NCBI RefSeq assembly: GCF_024700075.1
Contig: NZ_JAJONE010000001.1
Coordinates: 3,619,001-3,683,000 of the forward strand
Length of the DNA: 64,000 nt
DNA from: Hymenobacter sp. J193
GTDB taxonomy: Bacteria; Bacteroidota; Bacteroidia; Cytophagales; Hymenobacteraceae
Reading direction: 5' to 3'
Shown: in pieces, positions 8,560 to 18,123 of the stretch
How the letters are laid out: every line of letters starts with the position of its first letter
Numbering within the stretch: position 1 is the first letter of the stretch
The notes under the pieces: generated by a model
Database searches by the model: none
Told to the model about the DNA's origin: nothing
What the model saw: the letters and a program-made list of their open reading frames with translations, nothing else
Made by a program: the position numbers and the translations under genes

Positions 8560-9726
8560 TTAGCCGACGGTAACGAGGTTTTCCTGCTCTACCATCACGT
8601 GCAAATCCTCGTCCACGACTTCCTTCTGGCGGTCGGCGAGGGCCACAAATGAGGCGTAGGCTTTGTTGAGGGCCGTGCGGTCGAAGTCGTAGCCGATCTT
8701 TTGGAGGCGGTAGGCGAGGGCCGCGCGGCCAGAGCGGGCCGTGAGCACAATGGCCGAGTCGGGCATGCCCACCTCCAGCGGGTCGATGATTTCGTAGGTT
8801 TGGCGGTGCTTGATTACACCATCCTGGTGAATGCCGCTGGAGTGCGAAAACGCGTTGGCGCCCACAATGGCCTTGTTGGGCTGCACGGGCATCGACATGA
8901 GGTGCGAAACCATAGCCGAAGTTTCGGCCAGCAGCTTGGTGTTGATGCCGGTTTCGAAGTTGAGGTAGGGGTGTTGGCGGAGCACCATCACGGCTTCTTC
9001 CAACGCCGTGTTGCCGGCCCGCTCGCCCACCCCGTTGATGGTGCACTCCACCTGTTGGGCGCCGTTGAGCACGCCCGCAATGGAGTTGGCCGTGGCCATG
9101 CCCAAGTCGTTGTGGCAGTGCGTGGACAGGCGCACGTGCTCGATGCCGCGCACGTTGTCGACCAGGAATTTAATCTTGGCGCCGTACTCGCTCGGCAGGC
9201 AGTAGCCGGTGGTATCAGGAATGTTGAGCACCGTGGCACCAGCCCGGATAGCGGCTTCGCACACGCGCACCAGAAATTCGTTTTCAGTGCGGCCGGCGTC
9301 TTCGGCGTAAAACTCCACGTCTTCCACAAAGCTTTTGGCCAGCTTCACGGCCGCTACCGCCCGCTCAATAATCTTGTCGGGCGTGGTGCAGAGCTTGAAT
9401 TTGATATGCGAGTCGGAAGTACCGATGCCGGTATGAATGCGCGGATATTTGGCCGATTTCAGGGCTTCCGCCGCTGTAATGATGTCGTGTTCCACGGCGC
9501 GGGAGAGGCCGCAGACGGTGGCGTAGCGCGTTTGGGCCGCAATAGCCGCCACGGCGTCAAAGTCGCCGGGGCTGGAAACCGGAAAGCCGGCCTCAATCAC
9601 ATCCACGCCGAGTAGCTCCAGCTGCCGGGCAATGAGCAGTTTCTCGTCCCGGTTGAGCTTGCAGCCCGGCACTTGCTCCCCGTCGCGCAGGGTGGTATCG
9701 AAGATGTGGATTTTCTGAGTAGCCAT
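8560..9726 (-). CDS. leuA: 2-isopropylmalate synthase, short form without regulatory domain
   Basis: Condenses acetyl-CoA with 2-oxoisovalerate, the first committed step to leucine. The TIM-barrel HMGL-like domain has [13 protein letters not shown] at 9-21, the [15 protein letters not shown] metal-binding segment near 200 and the [14 protein letters not shown] motif. The protein is only 388 residues, against roughly 500 or more for enzymes with the C-terminal LeuA dimerisation/allosteric domain, which is not visible. The start at 9726 ([10 protein letters not shown]) is preferred over the ATG eight codons upstream. Loss of leucine feedback at this enzyme would shift control to transcription. 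A related acyl-CoA condensing specificity is less likely given the leuCDB neighbours. Confidence 0.95.
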   Translation of the reverse strand: MATQKIHIFDTTLRDGEQVPGCKLNRDEKLLIARQLELLGVDVIEAGFPVSSPGDFDAVAAIAAQTRYATVCGLSRAVEHDIITAAEALKSAKYPRIHTGIGTSDSHIKFKLCTTPDKIIERAVAAVKLAKSFVEDVEFYAEDAGRTENEFLVRVCEAAIRAGATVLNIPDTTGYCLPSEYGAKIKFLVDNVRGIEHVRLSTHCHNDLGMATANSIAGVLNGAQQVECTINGVGERAGNTALEEAVMVLRQHPYLNFETGINTKLLAETSAMVSHLMSMPVQPNKAIVGANAFSHSSGIHQDGVIKHRQTYEIIDPLEVGMPDSAIVLTARSGRAALAYRLQKIGYDFDRTALNKAYASFVALADRQKEVVDEDLHVMVEQENLVTVG

Positions 9727-10142
9727 GGCACAGGGGTCTTTCAGCCGCAAAGCACCAAGTACGCTCCCAGGCCAGGGCTTCGGAAACCCTTCATCGGCAA
9801 GCCTACTATTTCTAAAAGTTGAGGTTTAATTTATAAAGAGCTGAAATACAGGAGACAGAAAATAATACAGCTACAATACCTAACCCAGTGTAAATTGGCC
9901 GGAACTTTCTGCTAGCTCATAAGGAAGGGATGATAGTCACAATACCATGTTGGATAATTCCAAGGTAATAATGACTTAGCTGCCTATATTTGGTAATTGT
10001 TTTAAGCAGAACGGCTGTTGTAACGAGGTAGATTTGGATACTTTGTTTTCCAATATACGAAACTGTGTAGGAGCCATGATTACAGTCGAGCATATCAAAG
10101 TATACCGATACTATAGAAGGAGATATTGACATTTGGGCCAGG
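9727..10142. other. AT-richer gap upstream of leuA
   Basis: This 416-base gap between leuA and a small ORF is clearly poorer in GC than its flanks. It contains an isolated TATATTTG (9985-9992) matching the plus-strand Bacteroidota -7 consensus, without a convincing -33 element. No leader peptide or terminator hairpin like the one before ilvE was found upstream of leuA. Otherwise nothing is recognisable. Confidence 0.4.
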
Positions 10143-10406
10143 TTGAACAATCCAAAATGGCCTATGACAGATAGCGTCTGGTATGAGATACAAGATTTGC
10201 TGTATAACGTGTATCTGATTAAGTATACCAATGTTTCCGAACCATTTAGACAGCGGCTTTTAAAACAAATAAAGGAAGCCTGTGAGAACGAGGAAGTAGA
10301 AGAGGAGTTACTGAAGCTCTCCGCAGAAATTAGCGGGCAACTCACCGCCACAATCAAAAAGTCGTGGCGGGAGCAGCTTAAGACACTCTGGAGAGGAGTA
10401 GTTTAG
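10143..10406 (+). CDS. small hypothetical protein
   Basis: An ORF of up to 87 codons, opening with TTG at 10143 or ATG at 10164. The product is acidic and helical, with aromatic residues near the N-terminus (DSVWYEIQDLLYNVYLIKY) and an EEVEEELLKLSAEISG heptad-like stretch. It has no membrane segment or known motif. It lies on the strand opposite to the surrounding ilv/leu genes, in AT-richer sequence, which suggests a later insertion. An overlapping minus-strand ORF (9917-10357) has a less protein-like composition. Function unknown. Confidence 0.4.
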   Translation: MNNPKWPMTDSVWYEIQDLLYNVYLIKYTNVSEPFRQRLLKQIKEACENEEVEEELLKLSAEISGQLTATIKKSWREQLKTLWRGVV

Positions 10407-10535
10407 CTTTTGATAAGAGGAGTCCTGATACCACAACACGAACAGTTGTGCGAAACTCTGTCTGACCAGCAGTAAGCACAGGTCAAAGGTGGGAAGATCC
10501 TTTGGCTACCACCTCAGGATAGTATTTCGCTTACC

Positions 10536-11822
10536 TCACACCAGCAAACTCAGGAAATCCTGCTTGCCGTTCAGGTACTCGTAGCCGAAGCCCTCGGCAG
10601 CCATGCGCTGCTGAATGCCCGCCACGTCGTGCGGGTTCTGCACTTCCAGGCCGATAAAGACGGGCCCTTTTTCCTTGTTATTCTTTTTGATGTACTGAAA
10701 CTGGATGATGTCGTCGCCCTCCTGAAGCACGTGGTTCACAAAGCGGCGCAAAGCCCCAGGCTTTTGGTTGAAGGTGACCAGAAAGTAGTGCTTGCGGCCC
10801 TGGTGGCGCATGGCCCGCTCCTTGATTTCCTCCATCCGGGTGATGTCGTTGTTGGAGCCGCTGAGCACGCACACCACCGTTTTGCCCTGGATCTGGTCGG
10901 CGTACTGGTGCAGGGCCGAGACGCTGAGCGTGCCCGCCGGCTCCAGCACAATGCCTTCCTCGTTGTACATCTTCAGCAGATCCTCGCATACCTGCCCCTC
11001 GGGCACCAGGGCCACCTCATCCAGCAGCTCCTGGCACAGCTGAAACGTCAGCTCGCCGGGGCATTTCACGGCTGCCCCGTCCACGAAGCTCTCAATAGAT
11101 TCCAGGGCCTGGCGCTGCCCGTTGGCAATGGCCCGCTGCATCGAAGGCGCCCCCAGCGGCTGCACCCCAATCAGGCGGGTGCGCGGGCTCAGCTGCCGAA
11201 ACACACTGCTCACCCCCGAAGCCAGCCCCCCGCCGCCGATGGGCATAAACAGAAAATCAATTTGAGCGGGCGCGTCGCGCAGGATTTCCAGGCCCACAGT
11301 AGCCTGGCCTTCCACAATGGCCAGGTCATCGAACGGGTGCACGAAGGTGCTGCCGCGCTGGTCGCAGAAGTTTTTGGCGGCCTGGTACGTATCGTCGAAG
11401 GTGGCGCCTACCAGCACCACGTCCACCTGATCTTTGCCAAACAGACGCACTTTACTTACCTTCTGGGCTGGCGTTTGGGCGGGCATGAAGATGTAGCCGC
11501 GAATCCCAAGCAGCTGGCAGGCATAGGCCACTCCCTGTGCATGGTTGCCGGCCGAAGCGCACACTACATCCCGCGTCACCTGTTCCCGGCTAAGCCCGGC
11601 TATCTTGTTGTAGGCACCCCGGATTTTGTAGGAGCGTACCACCTGCAGGTCTTCGCGTTTGAGGTACACGTTAGCTCCATAGGCATCGGAAAGGCCCAGA
11701 TTGTGCTGCAGCAGGGTTTTGTAGATGACGCCATCCAGGGTGCGGGCGGCGCGCTCCACGTTGGCCAGCTGCACTACCGGAGTAGCGGTAAGCGTGTCTT
11801 CTTGCATAGGTTCAGTGGTCAT
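10536..11822 (-). CDS. ilvA: threonine dehydratase (threonine ammonia-lyase), biosynthetic
   Basis: PLP enzyme turning threonine into 2-oxobutanoate, the entry to isoleucine. The fold-type II catalytic domain shows the PLP lysine in RSYKIRGAYNK, SAGNHAQGVAYAC and the phosphate-binding GGGGLASG. Residues from about 340 on form a single ACT-like regulatory domain (HYFLVTFNQKPGALRRFVN), as in the short IlvA form of about 410-430 residues, so isoleucine feedback is plausible. The start is MTTEPMQED at 11822, or the Met five codons later. It follows a methyltransferase gene on the same strand with a 68-base gap. Confidence 0.95.
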   Translation of the reverse strand: MTTEPMQEDTLTATPVVQLANVERAARTLDGVIYKTLLQHNLGLSDAYGANVYLKREDLQVVRSYKIRGAYNKIAGLSREQVTRDVVCASAGNHAQGVAYACQLLGIRGYIFMPAQTPAQKVSKVRLFGKDQVDVVLVGATFDDTYQAAKNFCDQRGSTFVHPFDDLAIVEGQATVGLEILRDAPAQIDFLFMPIGGGGLASGVSSVFRQLSPRTRLIGVQPLGAPSMQRAIANGQRQALESIESFVDGAAVKCPGELTFQLCQELLDEVALVPEGQVCEDLLKMYNEEGIVLEPAGTLSVSALHQYADQIQGKTVVCVLSGSNNDITRMEEIKERAMRHQGRKHYFLVTFNQKPGALRRFVNHVLQEGDDIIQFQYIKKNNKEKGPVFIGLEVQNPHDVAGIQQRMAAEGFGYEYLNGKQDFLSLLV

Positions 11823-11890
11823 TAAAGGGGGTATTCGTTGCTAGCTATTTGTTTTGGTTGTTGAGTGACTCTGACACTGTCAACGAACAA

Positions 11891-12649
11891 CTAGCTCCCG
11901 GGCTTCTCTGCCACGATGCGCAGGCGCTTGTAATCGGCCCGCCACTGCCCATCCCGGAACAGAACGGGGCGCAGCTCGGCTTCGGTGGCAGCTAAAATGT
12001 CTGCCTGGGTTTCCGGTTCAACGCCCCGGAAGAAATTGTCCCCAAACTGCTCAATCCAGTCCCGGAGTCCGGTATCGGGGTCGGCAAGGGGCGTTTCCCG
12101 GTCGTAGTGCTGGGCCAGGCGCACTTGGAACCCTTGTTGTTCGAGCAGCGCGGTGTACTTGGCCACTGAGGGAAAGTACCACCAGTCGGCGCTGGCGTGT
12201 GGGTAGCCGTGCTGGTGCAGCTGGCGGAGCAGGGTTTCCACAATATGCCCCACATTGCCCTTCCCGCCAAGCTCCGCTACGAAGCGCCCACCCGGCTGCA
12301 GATGTTGATATACCTGCCGCACCACGGCCTCTGCCTGCGGAACCCAGTGCAGCGCCGCATTCGAGAATACGGCATCGAAGCGTTCTGATAGCTCAAACGT
12401 GGCCGCATCGGCTAACCGGAAATCAAGCGCCGGAAACTGCTCCCGGGCCTTGGTCAGCATGTCGGCCGAGGCGTCCAGGCCCACTACGTTAGCGCCCCGG
12501 CTGGCTATTTCCTGCGCCAGCTCCCCAGCCCCGCAGCCTAGGTCCAGCACCCACTCGCCCGGCTGCGGAGAAAGTACTTCCACTAAGCCTGCGCCGTACT
12601 GAGAGACAAAAGCATGCTTTTGGGTATAGGAGTCGGCATTCCAGTGCAT
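11891..12649 (-). CDS. class I SAM-dependent methyltransferase (Tam-like)
   Basis: A 252-residue methyltransfer enzyme with the SAM-binding motif I VLDLGCGAGELA near 33-44, the acidic motif II VVGLDASADML, and FDAVFSNAALHWV, a stretch typical of trans-aconitate 2-methyltransferase and its relatives. The substrate cannot be deduced. The gene sits between ilvC and ilvA on the same strand, so it may be co-transcribed, but a strong hairpin separates it from ilvC. It has no obvious role in branched-chain amino acid synthesis and is probably a passenger. Confidence 0.85.
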   Translation of the reverse strand: MHWNADSYTQKHAFVSQYGAGLVEVLSPQPGEWVLDLGCGAGELAQEIASRGANVVGLDASADMLTKAREQFPALDFRLADAATFELSERFDAVFSNAALHWVPQAEAVVRQVYQHLQPGGRFVAELGGKGNVGHIVETLLRQLHQHGYPHASADWWYFPSVAKYTALLEQQGFQVRLAQHYDRETPLADPDTGLRDWIEQFGDNFFRGVEPETQADILAATEAELRPVLFRDGQWRADYKRLRIVAEKPGS

Positions 12650-12665
12650 AGGTTCAGCGAAAAGC

Positions 12666-12693
12666 GGAAGGCTGGCGTTGCGGCCAGCCTTCC
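12666..12693 (-). terminator. hairpin after ilvC (possible terminator)
   Basis: Perfect 11-base arms GGAAGGCTGGC (12666-12676) and GCCAGCCTTCC (12683-12693) with a six-base loop, 17 bases past the ilvC stop. On the minus strand it is followed by GCTTTTCG, only a weak U tract; on the plus strand the T-rich tail is better. It may end or dampen the ilv transcript before the methyltransferase. Confidence 0.55.
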
Positions 12694-12709
12694 TTTATTT
12701 ATTTTCTGA

Positions 12710-13777
12710 TTAGCTCAATTCTTCCACCTTTTCGGTGGCCTTGGAGCGCAACTCGCGCACAGTGGCGCCGGTCTGCCACAGCTCTGAGTCGCGCACTTCC
12801 TTTAGTTCGGCTTCCAGCTCCTGGCGGTAGCCGGGCGTAGAGCCGCGCTGGATGGTGCGGGCGGCTTCGGCGCCGGAGGCTACGCTGTCGTACAGCTCGT
12901 TGAGCACGGGCAGGGTAGCCTCGCGGAACTTGCCTTTCCAGTCGAGGGCGCCGCGCTGGGCCGTCACAGAGCAGTTGCTGAACATCCAGTCCATGCCGTT
13001 TTCGCCCACCAGCGGCACCAGGCTCTGGGTGAGTTCTTCCACGGTTTCGTTGAAAGCCTCGGAAGGGGAGTGGCCACGCTGGCGCAGCACTTGGTACTGG
13101 GCCTCAATGATGCCGGCCAGGGCACCCATCAGCACGCCCCGCTCGCCCGTAAGGTCAGAGTACACTTCGCGCTTGAAGTCAGTTTCGAACAGGTAGCCCG
13201 AGCCCACTCCGATACCCAAAGCAATGGCCTTTTCGTAGGCGTGGCCAGTGGCATCCTGGTACACGGCAAAGGAAGAGTTCAGGCCGCCGCCAGCCACAAA
13301 CAGGCGGCGCAGGCTGGTGCCGCTGCCCTTAGGCGCTACCAGCACCACGTCCACATCGGCGGGCGGGATGATGTTGGTCTGGTCGTTGAAGGTGATGCCG
13401 AAGCCGTGGGAGAAGTACAGCGTTTTGCCGGCCGTGAGCCGGGCTTTCAGCGTGGGCCACACCGCAATCTGGCCGGCGTCGGAGAGCAAGTTGGCAATGA
13501 TGGTACCGCGCTCCGCGGCTTCCTCGATATCGAACAGGGTTTCGCCCTCCACCCAGCCGTCGGCTTCAGCCTTGTTCCAGGAGGCCGAGTCGCGGCGCTG
13601 CCCGATGATGACGTTGAAGCCGTTGTCGCGCAGGTTCAGGGCCTGGCCGGGGCCCTGCACGCCGTAGCCAATCACGGCAATGGTTTCATCCTTGAGAATC
13701 GTGCGGGCTTTTTCCAGAGGAAATTCGTCGCGGGTTACTACGTGCTCTTCTACGCCGCCGAAGTTGATGGTTGCCAT
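12710..13777 (-). CDS. ilvC: ketol-acid reductoisomerase
   Basis: NADPH- and Mg-dependent enzyme converting acetolactate or acetohydroxybutyrate to the dihydroxy acids. The N-terminal Rossmann domain shows IGYGVQGPGQALNLRDNG and the cofactor-specificity loop IGQRRDSASWNKA. HGFGITF contains the conserved catalytic His region, and the helical C-terminal half carries the acidic metal-ligand segments (DLTGERGVLMGAL, EAQYQVL). At 355 residues it is near the short class I form with a small C-terminal extension. It lies downstream of ilvN in the ilv run. Confidence 0.96.
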   Translation of the reverse strand: MATINFGGVEEHVVTRDEFPLEKARTILKDETIAVIGYGVQGPGQALNLRDNGFNVIIGQRRDSASWNKAEADGWVEGETLFDIEEAAERGTIIANLLSDAGQIAVWPTLKARLTAGKTLYFSHGFGITFNDQTNIIPPADVDVVLVAPKGSGTSLRRLFVAGGGLNSSFAVYQDATGHAYEKAIALGIGVGSGYLFETDFKREVYSDLTGERGVLMGALAGIIEAQYQVLRQRGHSPSEAFNETVEELTQSLVPLVGENGMDWMFSNCSVTAQRGALDWKGKFREATLPVLNELYDSVASGAEAARTIQRGSTPGYRQELEAELKEVRDSELWQTGATVRELRSKATEKVEELS

Positions 13778-13786
13778 GTTGGTTGG

Positions 13787-13898
13787 AGGTTGAGTGGTTT
13801 ATGGTTATTGGTTTCTGGTTTTTTGTTATTCGTTTTTAGTTGTTTGTCTTTGAGAATGCGCTAGGGCCAAAAACCAAAAACAACCAACCAAAAACCTG
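13787..13898. repeat. low-complexity inverted repeat between ilvN and ilvC
   Basis: G/T-rich blocks such as GGTTATTGGTTTCTGG on the left are mirrored by A/C-rich blocks CCAAAAACCAAAAACAACC on the right, so the gap can fold into a long imperfect hairpin. It resembles other imperfect repeats in the gaps of this gene run. Confidence 0.5.
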
Positions 13899-13905
13899 AC
13901 GCAAG

Positions 13906-14502
13906 TCACATCGAAAACACCTTGTCGCGGCTGTTGAGGTAGTCGTTTTCGCTTACTTCGTGGCCGGGCTCAATGCGCTCAAACTCGCGGAGCTTGTGGT
14001 GGAAGCCCTTGCTGTCTTTGATGATGGCAATGCGGGCCGAGCGCACAAACTCGATAAGGCCGTAGGGCTGCAGCACTGCCAGCAGCTTGTCCGTTTCTTC
14101 GCGGTGGCCGGTGGTTTCAAACACCGTATAGTCCTTGCGAATCACCACCGCCCGGGCGCCGTGTTCCCGCAGCAGCCGCTCCACCAGAGCCCGCTCGGCA
14201 ATAACGTCGGTGGGCACTTTGTAGAGGGCCATTTCCTGCCAGATGACGTCCTCATTGGGGTTAAAGTAGACCTTGAGCACTTCCACCTGCTTTTCAATCT
14301 GGCGGGCAATCTTGCGCACCACTTCCTCCGTCTCCACCACCACAATGTTGAAGCGGTGAATACCCTCGATTTCCGAAGGGGAGGTGTTGAGGCTTTCGAT
14401 ATTGATTTTGCGCCGCGAGAAGATGATAGCAATGCGGTTCAGCAGCCCCACCTGGTTCTCGGTATACACCGTGATGTTGTACTCGCACCGGTCTATGGTC
14501 AT
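13906..14502 (-). CDS. ilvN: acetolactate synthase small (regulatory) subunit
   Basis: Regulatory subunit of acetohydroxyacid synthase that binds valine and stimulates the large subunit. The N-terminal ACT domain (about 6-80) has the typical TVYTENQVGLLNRIAIIFSR and RRKINIESLN signature with the Gly/Asn effector positions. The second half (about 90-180) matches the ALS_ss_C domain (LYKVPTDVIAERALVERLL). The 198-residue length is that of the longer IlvH-type subunits. It is encoded just after the large subunit, with a hairpin-forming gap of about 106 bases. Confidence 0.95.
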   Translation of the reverse strand: MTIDRCEYNITVYTENQVGLLNRIAIIFSRRKINIESLNTSPSEIEGIHRFNIVVVETEEVVRKIARQIEKQVEVLKVYFNPNEDVIWQEMALYKVPTDVIAERALVERLLREHGARAVVIRKDYTVFETTGHREETDKLLAVLQPYGLIEFVRSARIAIIKDSKGFHHKLREFERIEPGHEVSENDYLNSRDKVFSM

Positions 14503-14526
14503 AGCGAAGTTGTGAAATGGTGAGAT

Positions 14527-14590
14527 GGTGAAATGGTGAGTTTTGTAAAGAGCAGGATAAGTTGTCAGTTGGAAAACTCACCATTTCACC
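14527..14590. repeat. perfect inverted repeat between ilvB and ilvN
   Basis: Arms GGTGAAATGGTGAGTTTT (14527-14544) and AAAACTCACCATTTCACC (14573-14590) match over 18 bases around a 28-base loop, and partly paired outer sequence extends the stem. The same word family occurs at 5240-5335 and near 21375. On the transcript it would fold between the ilvB and ilvN messages. Confidence 0.75.
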
Positions 14591-14608
14591 ACCTCACAAT
14601 TCTACCGT

Positions 14609-16367
14609 TTATCGCAGCCTTATTTCGCCCACGCCGCAGCCTTGCGGTACCATGGGGAAGATGTTATTTTCGCGGGTCACCATCACCTCCAGCAGAAAGG
14701 AGCCGGGATGAGCCAGCATGTCGCGCAAGGCGGGCTGGAGCTCAGCGCGGGCATCCACACGGCGGCCGGCTATGCTGTAGCCCTGGGCCACGGTCACGTA
14801 GTCGGGGCTGGCAATGTCTACGAAGGAGTAGCGTCGCTCGTGAAACAGCTCCTGCCACTGGCGCACCATGCCCAGAAACTGGTTGTTGAGCAGCAGGATC
14901 TTCACGTTCACGCCAGTTTGCATAATGGTGCCCAGCTCCTGAATCGTCATCTGAATGCCCCCGTCGCCGATAACGGCTACTACCTGCCGTTCCGGTGCCC
15001 CGAACTTGGCCCCGATGGCGGCGGGCAGGGCAAAGCCCATGGTACCCAGGCCCCCGCTGGTGATGTTGCTGCGGGTGTGATTGAAGCGGGCGTAGCGACA
15101 GGCCACCATCTGGTGCTGGCCCACGTCCGTCACGATGATGGCCTCGCCCTGGGTCAGCTCATTCAGCTGCTGAATCACCTCCCCCATAGTCAGCTCGTTG
15201 GAAGTCGGAAACAGCTCGTCCTGAATGACGGCGGCAATTTCCTCGGCATCGTGCTCCGTGAAGCGCTGCCGCCACTCGGGGTAGGTACGCGGCTCTACCA
15301 GTTGCGTGAGCAGGGGCAGGGTTTCCTTGCAGTCACCCCACACCGGCACGGTAGCCTTCAGGTTCTTGTCGATTTCCGTGGGGTCGATGTCGAGGTGAAT
15401 GACCTGGGCCTGGCGGGCGTACTTGTCGAGGCGGCCCGTTACCCGGTCGTCGAAGCGCATGCCGATGGCAATGAGCACGTCGCACTCGTTGGTCAGCACG
15501 TTGGGGCCGTAGTTGCCGTGCATGCCCAGCATGCCCACGTTCAGCGGGTGGCCGGTGGGCAGCACCCCCGCACCTAGGATGGTCCAGGCCGCCGGGATGC
15601 CGCTTTTCTCAATGAACTCCCGGAACTCCTGCTCGGCCTGACCCAGCAACACACCCTGCCCCCAGAGCACGAGGGGCCGCTTGGCCTGGTTGATGAGCTC
15701 GGCGGCCTGCGCTACGTACTCGGGCCGTACAATGGGCTTGGGCCGGTAGCTGCGAATATGAATACAGGGCTGGTAGGGCGCGAAGTCGGCCTTCTGAATC
15801 TGGGCGTTTTTGGTGATGTCAATCAGTACCGGGCCGGGGCGGCCGCTGCGGGCAATGTAGAAGGCCCTGGCCAGCACCTCGGGAATTTCACTGGCGTCCG
15901 TTACCTGGTGGTTCCAGCTTGGTAATGGGCGTGGTGATGTTGATGATGTCGGTTTCCTGGAAGGCATCGGTACCCAGCAAGTGCGCAAACACCTGCCCCG
16001 TAATGCACACCAGCGGGGTGCTGTCGATGAGGGCATCGGCCAGGCCCGTGACGAGGTTGGTAGCACCAGGGCCGCTGGTGGCGAAGACCACGCCCACTTT
16101 GCCCGATGACCGTGCGTAGCCCTGGGCGGCGTGAATGCCGCCCTGCTCGTGGCGCACCAGCACGTGGTTCAGCTGCTCCTTGAAGTCGTAGAGGGCATCA
16201 TAGATCGGGATGATGGCCCCGCCCGGATACCCGAAAATGGTGTCCACGCCCTCGGCCAGCAGGGCGTGCAGCGTAGCCTCAGCGCCGGAAAGCGTGCGGG
16301 TAGCTGGCGCGGCCACGGCCGTTTCAGGCGAGGTCGGCGCGGGCTGGGGTTGCTCTTTCGTGTACAT
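14609..16367 (-). pseudogene. ilvB: acetolactate synthase large subunit, interrupted by a +1 frameshift
   Basis: ThDP-dependent catalytic subunit of acetohydroxyacid synthase. The N-terminal part from 16367 has [14 protein letters not shown], the ThDP-activating Glu in [17 protein letters not shown] and the [18 protein letters not shown] segment, reading correctly to Lys150 (ITTPITK). One extra base near 15917 then throws the frame off and a stop follows nine codons later. The rest, from [19 protein letters not shown] at 15916 down to 14609, is intact and contains the ThDP/Mg motif (VIGDGGIQM) and FLGMVRQWQELF. Skipping one base restores a 585-residue protein of normal length. No slippery sequence is evident. 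It overlaps ilvD by 44 bases. Loss of this step should cause branched-chain amino acid auxotrophy unless a second copy exists, so a sequencing error is quite possible. Confidence 0.93.
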
Positions 16368-18048
16368 GGTCTTCCTCGTAATCGGTGATACAGCCGCGGC
16401 TTGCGTCGCTGACCGTGCGGATATACTTCAGCAATACGCCCTGCTGCACACTCGGCCGGGGCCGCTGCCACTGCTGGCGACGCAGCTCCAGCAGGGCCGC
16501 ATCTACCTGCACATCTATCGTGTTGGTGCCGGCATCCAGCACAATCCAGTCGCCGTCTTCCACCAGGGCAATGGTGCCGCCGTCGTAGGCCTCGGGGCAG
16601 ACGTGGCCGATGACGAAGCCGTGCGTACCGCCCGAAAAGCGCCCGTCGGTAATCAGGGCCACTTTGTCACCCAGGCCCGCGCCGATGATGGCCGAGGTGG
16701 GCTTGAGCATTTCCGGCATGCCCGGTCCACCCTTGGGTCCTACGTAGCGAATCACGACCACGTGGCCGGGCTGAATCTTGCCCTGGGTAATGCCTTCGTT
16801 CAGCTCTTCTTCGGAGTTGAACACCACGGCCGGACCTTCAAACCGCAGCCCTTCCTTGCCCGTGATTTTGGCCACCGCGCCCTTGGTGGCCAAGTTGCCG
16901 TACAGAATCTGAATGTGGCCGTCAGCTTTGATGGGGTTATTCAAGGGGCGCAACAAGTCCTGCTCGGCACCCAGGGGCTGCACGTCGGCCAGGTTTTCGG
17001 CTAGCGTCCGGCCCGTCACCGTGAGCAGGTCGCCGTGGAGCAGGCCCGCGTTGAGCATGGTCTTCATCACGGCCGGCACCCCGCCCAGCGCCGACAAATC
17101 CTCCATCAGGTACTTGCCGCTGGGCTTTAGATCAGCCAGCACCGGCACGCGGTTGCTCACGGCCTGGAAGTCCTCCATCGTCAGGTGCACGCCGGCGGCG
17201 TGGGCAATGGCAATGAGGTGAAGCACGGCGTTGGTGGAGCCGCCGAGCACGGTAGTCATCACCAGGGCGTTTTCGAAGGCCTCGCGCACCAGAATGTCGC
17301 GGGGCTTGAGGTCCAGCTCCAGCAGGCGGCGCAGGTACGCGCCGGCGTCGTGGCACTCCTGCTGCTTTTCGGCGCTTACGGCCGGGGAGGACGAGGAAAA
17401 CGGAACACTCATGCCCAGCGTTTCAATAGCGGCCGCCATCGTATTCGCCGTGTACATGCCTCCACACGCTCCCGGACCCGGGCAGGCGTTGTGGATAATG
17501 CCTTTGTAATCCTCGTCCGATATCTGCCCCTGCAGCTTTTTGCCGTAGGCCTCAAAGCACGAAACAATGTTGAGCTGCTGCCCTTTGAAGGTGCCGCCCT
17601 TGATGGTGCCGCCATATACCATCAGGGAAGGCCGGTTGAGGCGGGCCATGGCAATGAGGGCACCGGGCATGTTCTTGTCGCAGCCCATCACGCAGGCCAG
17701 CGCGTCGTAGTTGTGGGCCCCGGCCATGGCCTCAATGGAATCGGCAATGATTTCGCGCGAAACCAGGGAGTAGCGCATGCCGGCCGTGCCGTTGGTAATG
17801 CCGTCGGATACGCCGATGGTGTTGAAGCGCAGTCCTACCAGGCCCTGCTGCTGCACGCCGGTCTTCACCTGGTCGGCCAGGCCGTTGAGGTGCATGTTGC
17901 AGGTGTTGCCTTCGAAGCCCGTGGAGCAGATGCCCACGAACGGCTTGCGCAAATCCTCATCCGACAGCCCCGAGCCGATGAGCATGGCCTGGGAGGCCGG
18001 CAGGCTGTCGTCTTGGGTGTAGATGCGGCTGTATTTATTCAGAGCCAT
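16324..18048 (-). CDS. ilvD: dihydroxy-acid dehydratase
   Basis: Iron-sulfur enzyme that dehydrates dihydroxy-isovalerate and -methylvalerate to the 2-oxo acids. The cluster cysteines are visible in [27 protein letters not shown] and [37 protein letters not shown] and [21 protein letters not shown] are family signatures. The 574 residues match the usual 550-620. The C-terminal 20 residues, rich in charged residues, overlap the start of ilvB in another frame. It follows ilvE by 75 bases. Confidence 0.97.
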   Translation of the reverse strand: MALNKYSRIYTQDDSLPASQAMLIGSGLSDEDLRKPFVGICSTGFEGNTCNMHLNGLADQVKTGVQQQGLVGLRFNTIGVSDGITNGTAGMRYSLVSREIIADSIEAMAGAHNYDALACVMGCDKNMPGALIAMARLNRPSLMVYGGTIKGGTFKGQQLNIVSCFEAYGKKLQGQISDEDYKGIIHNACPGPGACGGMYTANTMAAAIETLGMSVPFSSSSPAVSAEKQQECHDAGAYLRRLLELDLKPRDILVREAFENALVMTTVLGGSTNAVLHLIAIAHAAGVHLTMEDFQAVSNRVPVLADLKPSGKYLMEDLSALGGVPAVMKTMLNAGLLHGDLLTVTGRTLAENLADVQPLGAEQDLLRPLNNPIKADGHIQILYGNLATKGAVAKITGKEGLRFEGPAVVFNSEEELNEGITQGKIQPGHVVVIRYVGPKGGPGMPEMLKPTSAIIGAGLGDKVALITDGRFSGGTHGFVIGHVCPEAYDGGTIALVEDGDWIVLDAGTNTIDVQVDAALLELRRQQWQRPRPSVQQGVLLKYIRTVSDASRGCITDYEEDHVHERATPARADLA

Positions 18049-18123
18049 TTAGTTGAGAGATTAGAAGTCAGAGCTGAGAACTGAGAGGGAAATAGAAAAC
18101 AAGCAGCAATAAGCTGCCTAGGT

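Noticed and set aside
9917..10357. Minus-strand ORF of 146 codons in the leuA-ilvA gap
   Set aside because: Ser/Ile/Tyr-rich with no domain pattern, overlapping a better plus-strand small ORF.
15910..15925. Programmed frameshift in ilvB
   Set aside because: No slippery heptamer, stimulatory hairpin or internal Shine-Dalgarno was seen, and this gene family is not known for frameshifting.
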